A program made the position numbers and the translations under genes. This document shows positions 13,994-14,022 of a stretch of 14,022 nucleotides of DNA, piece by piece; the first letter of the stretch is position 1; the number at the start of each line of letters is the position of its first letter. The notes beneath the pieces were generated by a model that was not told where the DNA came from, ran no database searches, and worked only from the letters and a program-made list of their open reading frames with translations. The DNA comes from SZUA-365 sp034002405 (GTDB lineage Bacteria; Bacteroidota; Ignavibacteria; SZUA-365). The stretch is from contig JAVFAS010000075.1 in NCBI GenBank assembly GCA_034002405.1, forward strand, positions 1 through 14,022, in the 5' to 3' direction.

Positions 13994-14022
13994 ATGGGGA
14001 AAAAGCGTTCGCGGGGAAAGAG

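Overview
The window most likely comes from a moderately GC-rich bacterium of the Bacteroidota/Chlorobiota/Kapabacteria (FCB) group. The signs are paired outer-membrane proteins with a beta-barrel, thrombospondin-type-3-like Ca-binding repeats and an OmpA end; a sensor kinase with a secreted two-component-regulator propeller and Y_Y_Y domain; a small CX4CH cytochrome-like lipoprotein; and several core starts without a Shine-Dalgarno (SD) sequence. The placement is inferred from gene content only, with no rRNA in view.

Layout. (1) Positions 1-2872 look like accessory DNA: visibly AT-richer up to about 1850, with strong SD sequences, two unknown lipoproteins (one very cysteine-rich), a broken helix-turn-helix gene with a coupled 20-residue ORF, and about 480 bases of hairpins and short direct repeats. 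This DNA abuts the 3' end of a tRNA-Lys(CUU) gene on the minus strand, the classic attachment site for tyrosine-integrase elements. The tRNA has a G1-U72 pair at the end that integration would have rewritten. No intact integrase is present; the other end of any element lies off the window. (2) Positions 3246-6911 (plus strand) hold a two-gene signalling unit: a 983-residue periplasmic-propeller histidine kinase and a NarL/LuxR-type response regulator. (3) A 34-residue ORF at 6940-7044 looks like the beheaded start of a secreted protein. (4) Positions 7051-13953 (minus strand) hold two units converging on the kinase pair. The first is a tightly overlapped 5'-nucleotidase, cytochrome-like lipoprotein and SpoU/TrmH RNA methyltransferase set. 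The second, after a 96-base gap with its own possible promoter, is a pair of paralogous outer-membrane proteins.

The most distinctive structures are in the paralogue pair. The upstream protein (801 residues) carries ten DxDxDG repeats, a glycine-rich linker built of 96-bp in-frame repeats, and a C-terminal OmpA peptidoglycan anchor. The downstream protein (486 residues) also has ten repeats and the same cysteine-containing segment that precedes the linker, but stops there without an anchor. Between them is an unbroken array of fifteen 7-bp repeats ending four bases from the TTG start of the short paralogue, a good candidate for a variable tract affecting its expression. No complete new defence or mobile system could be demonstrated.
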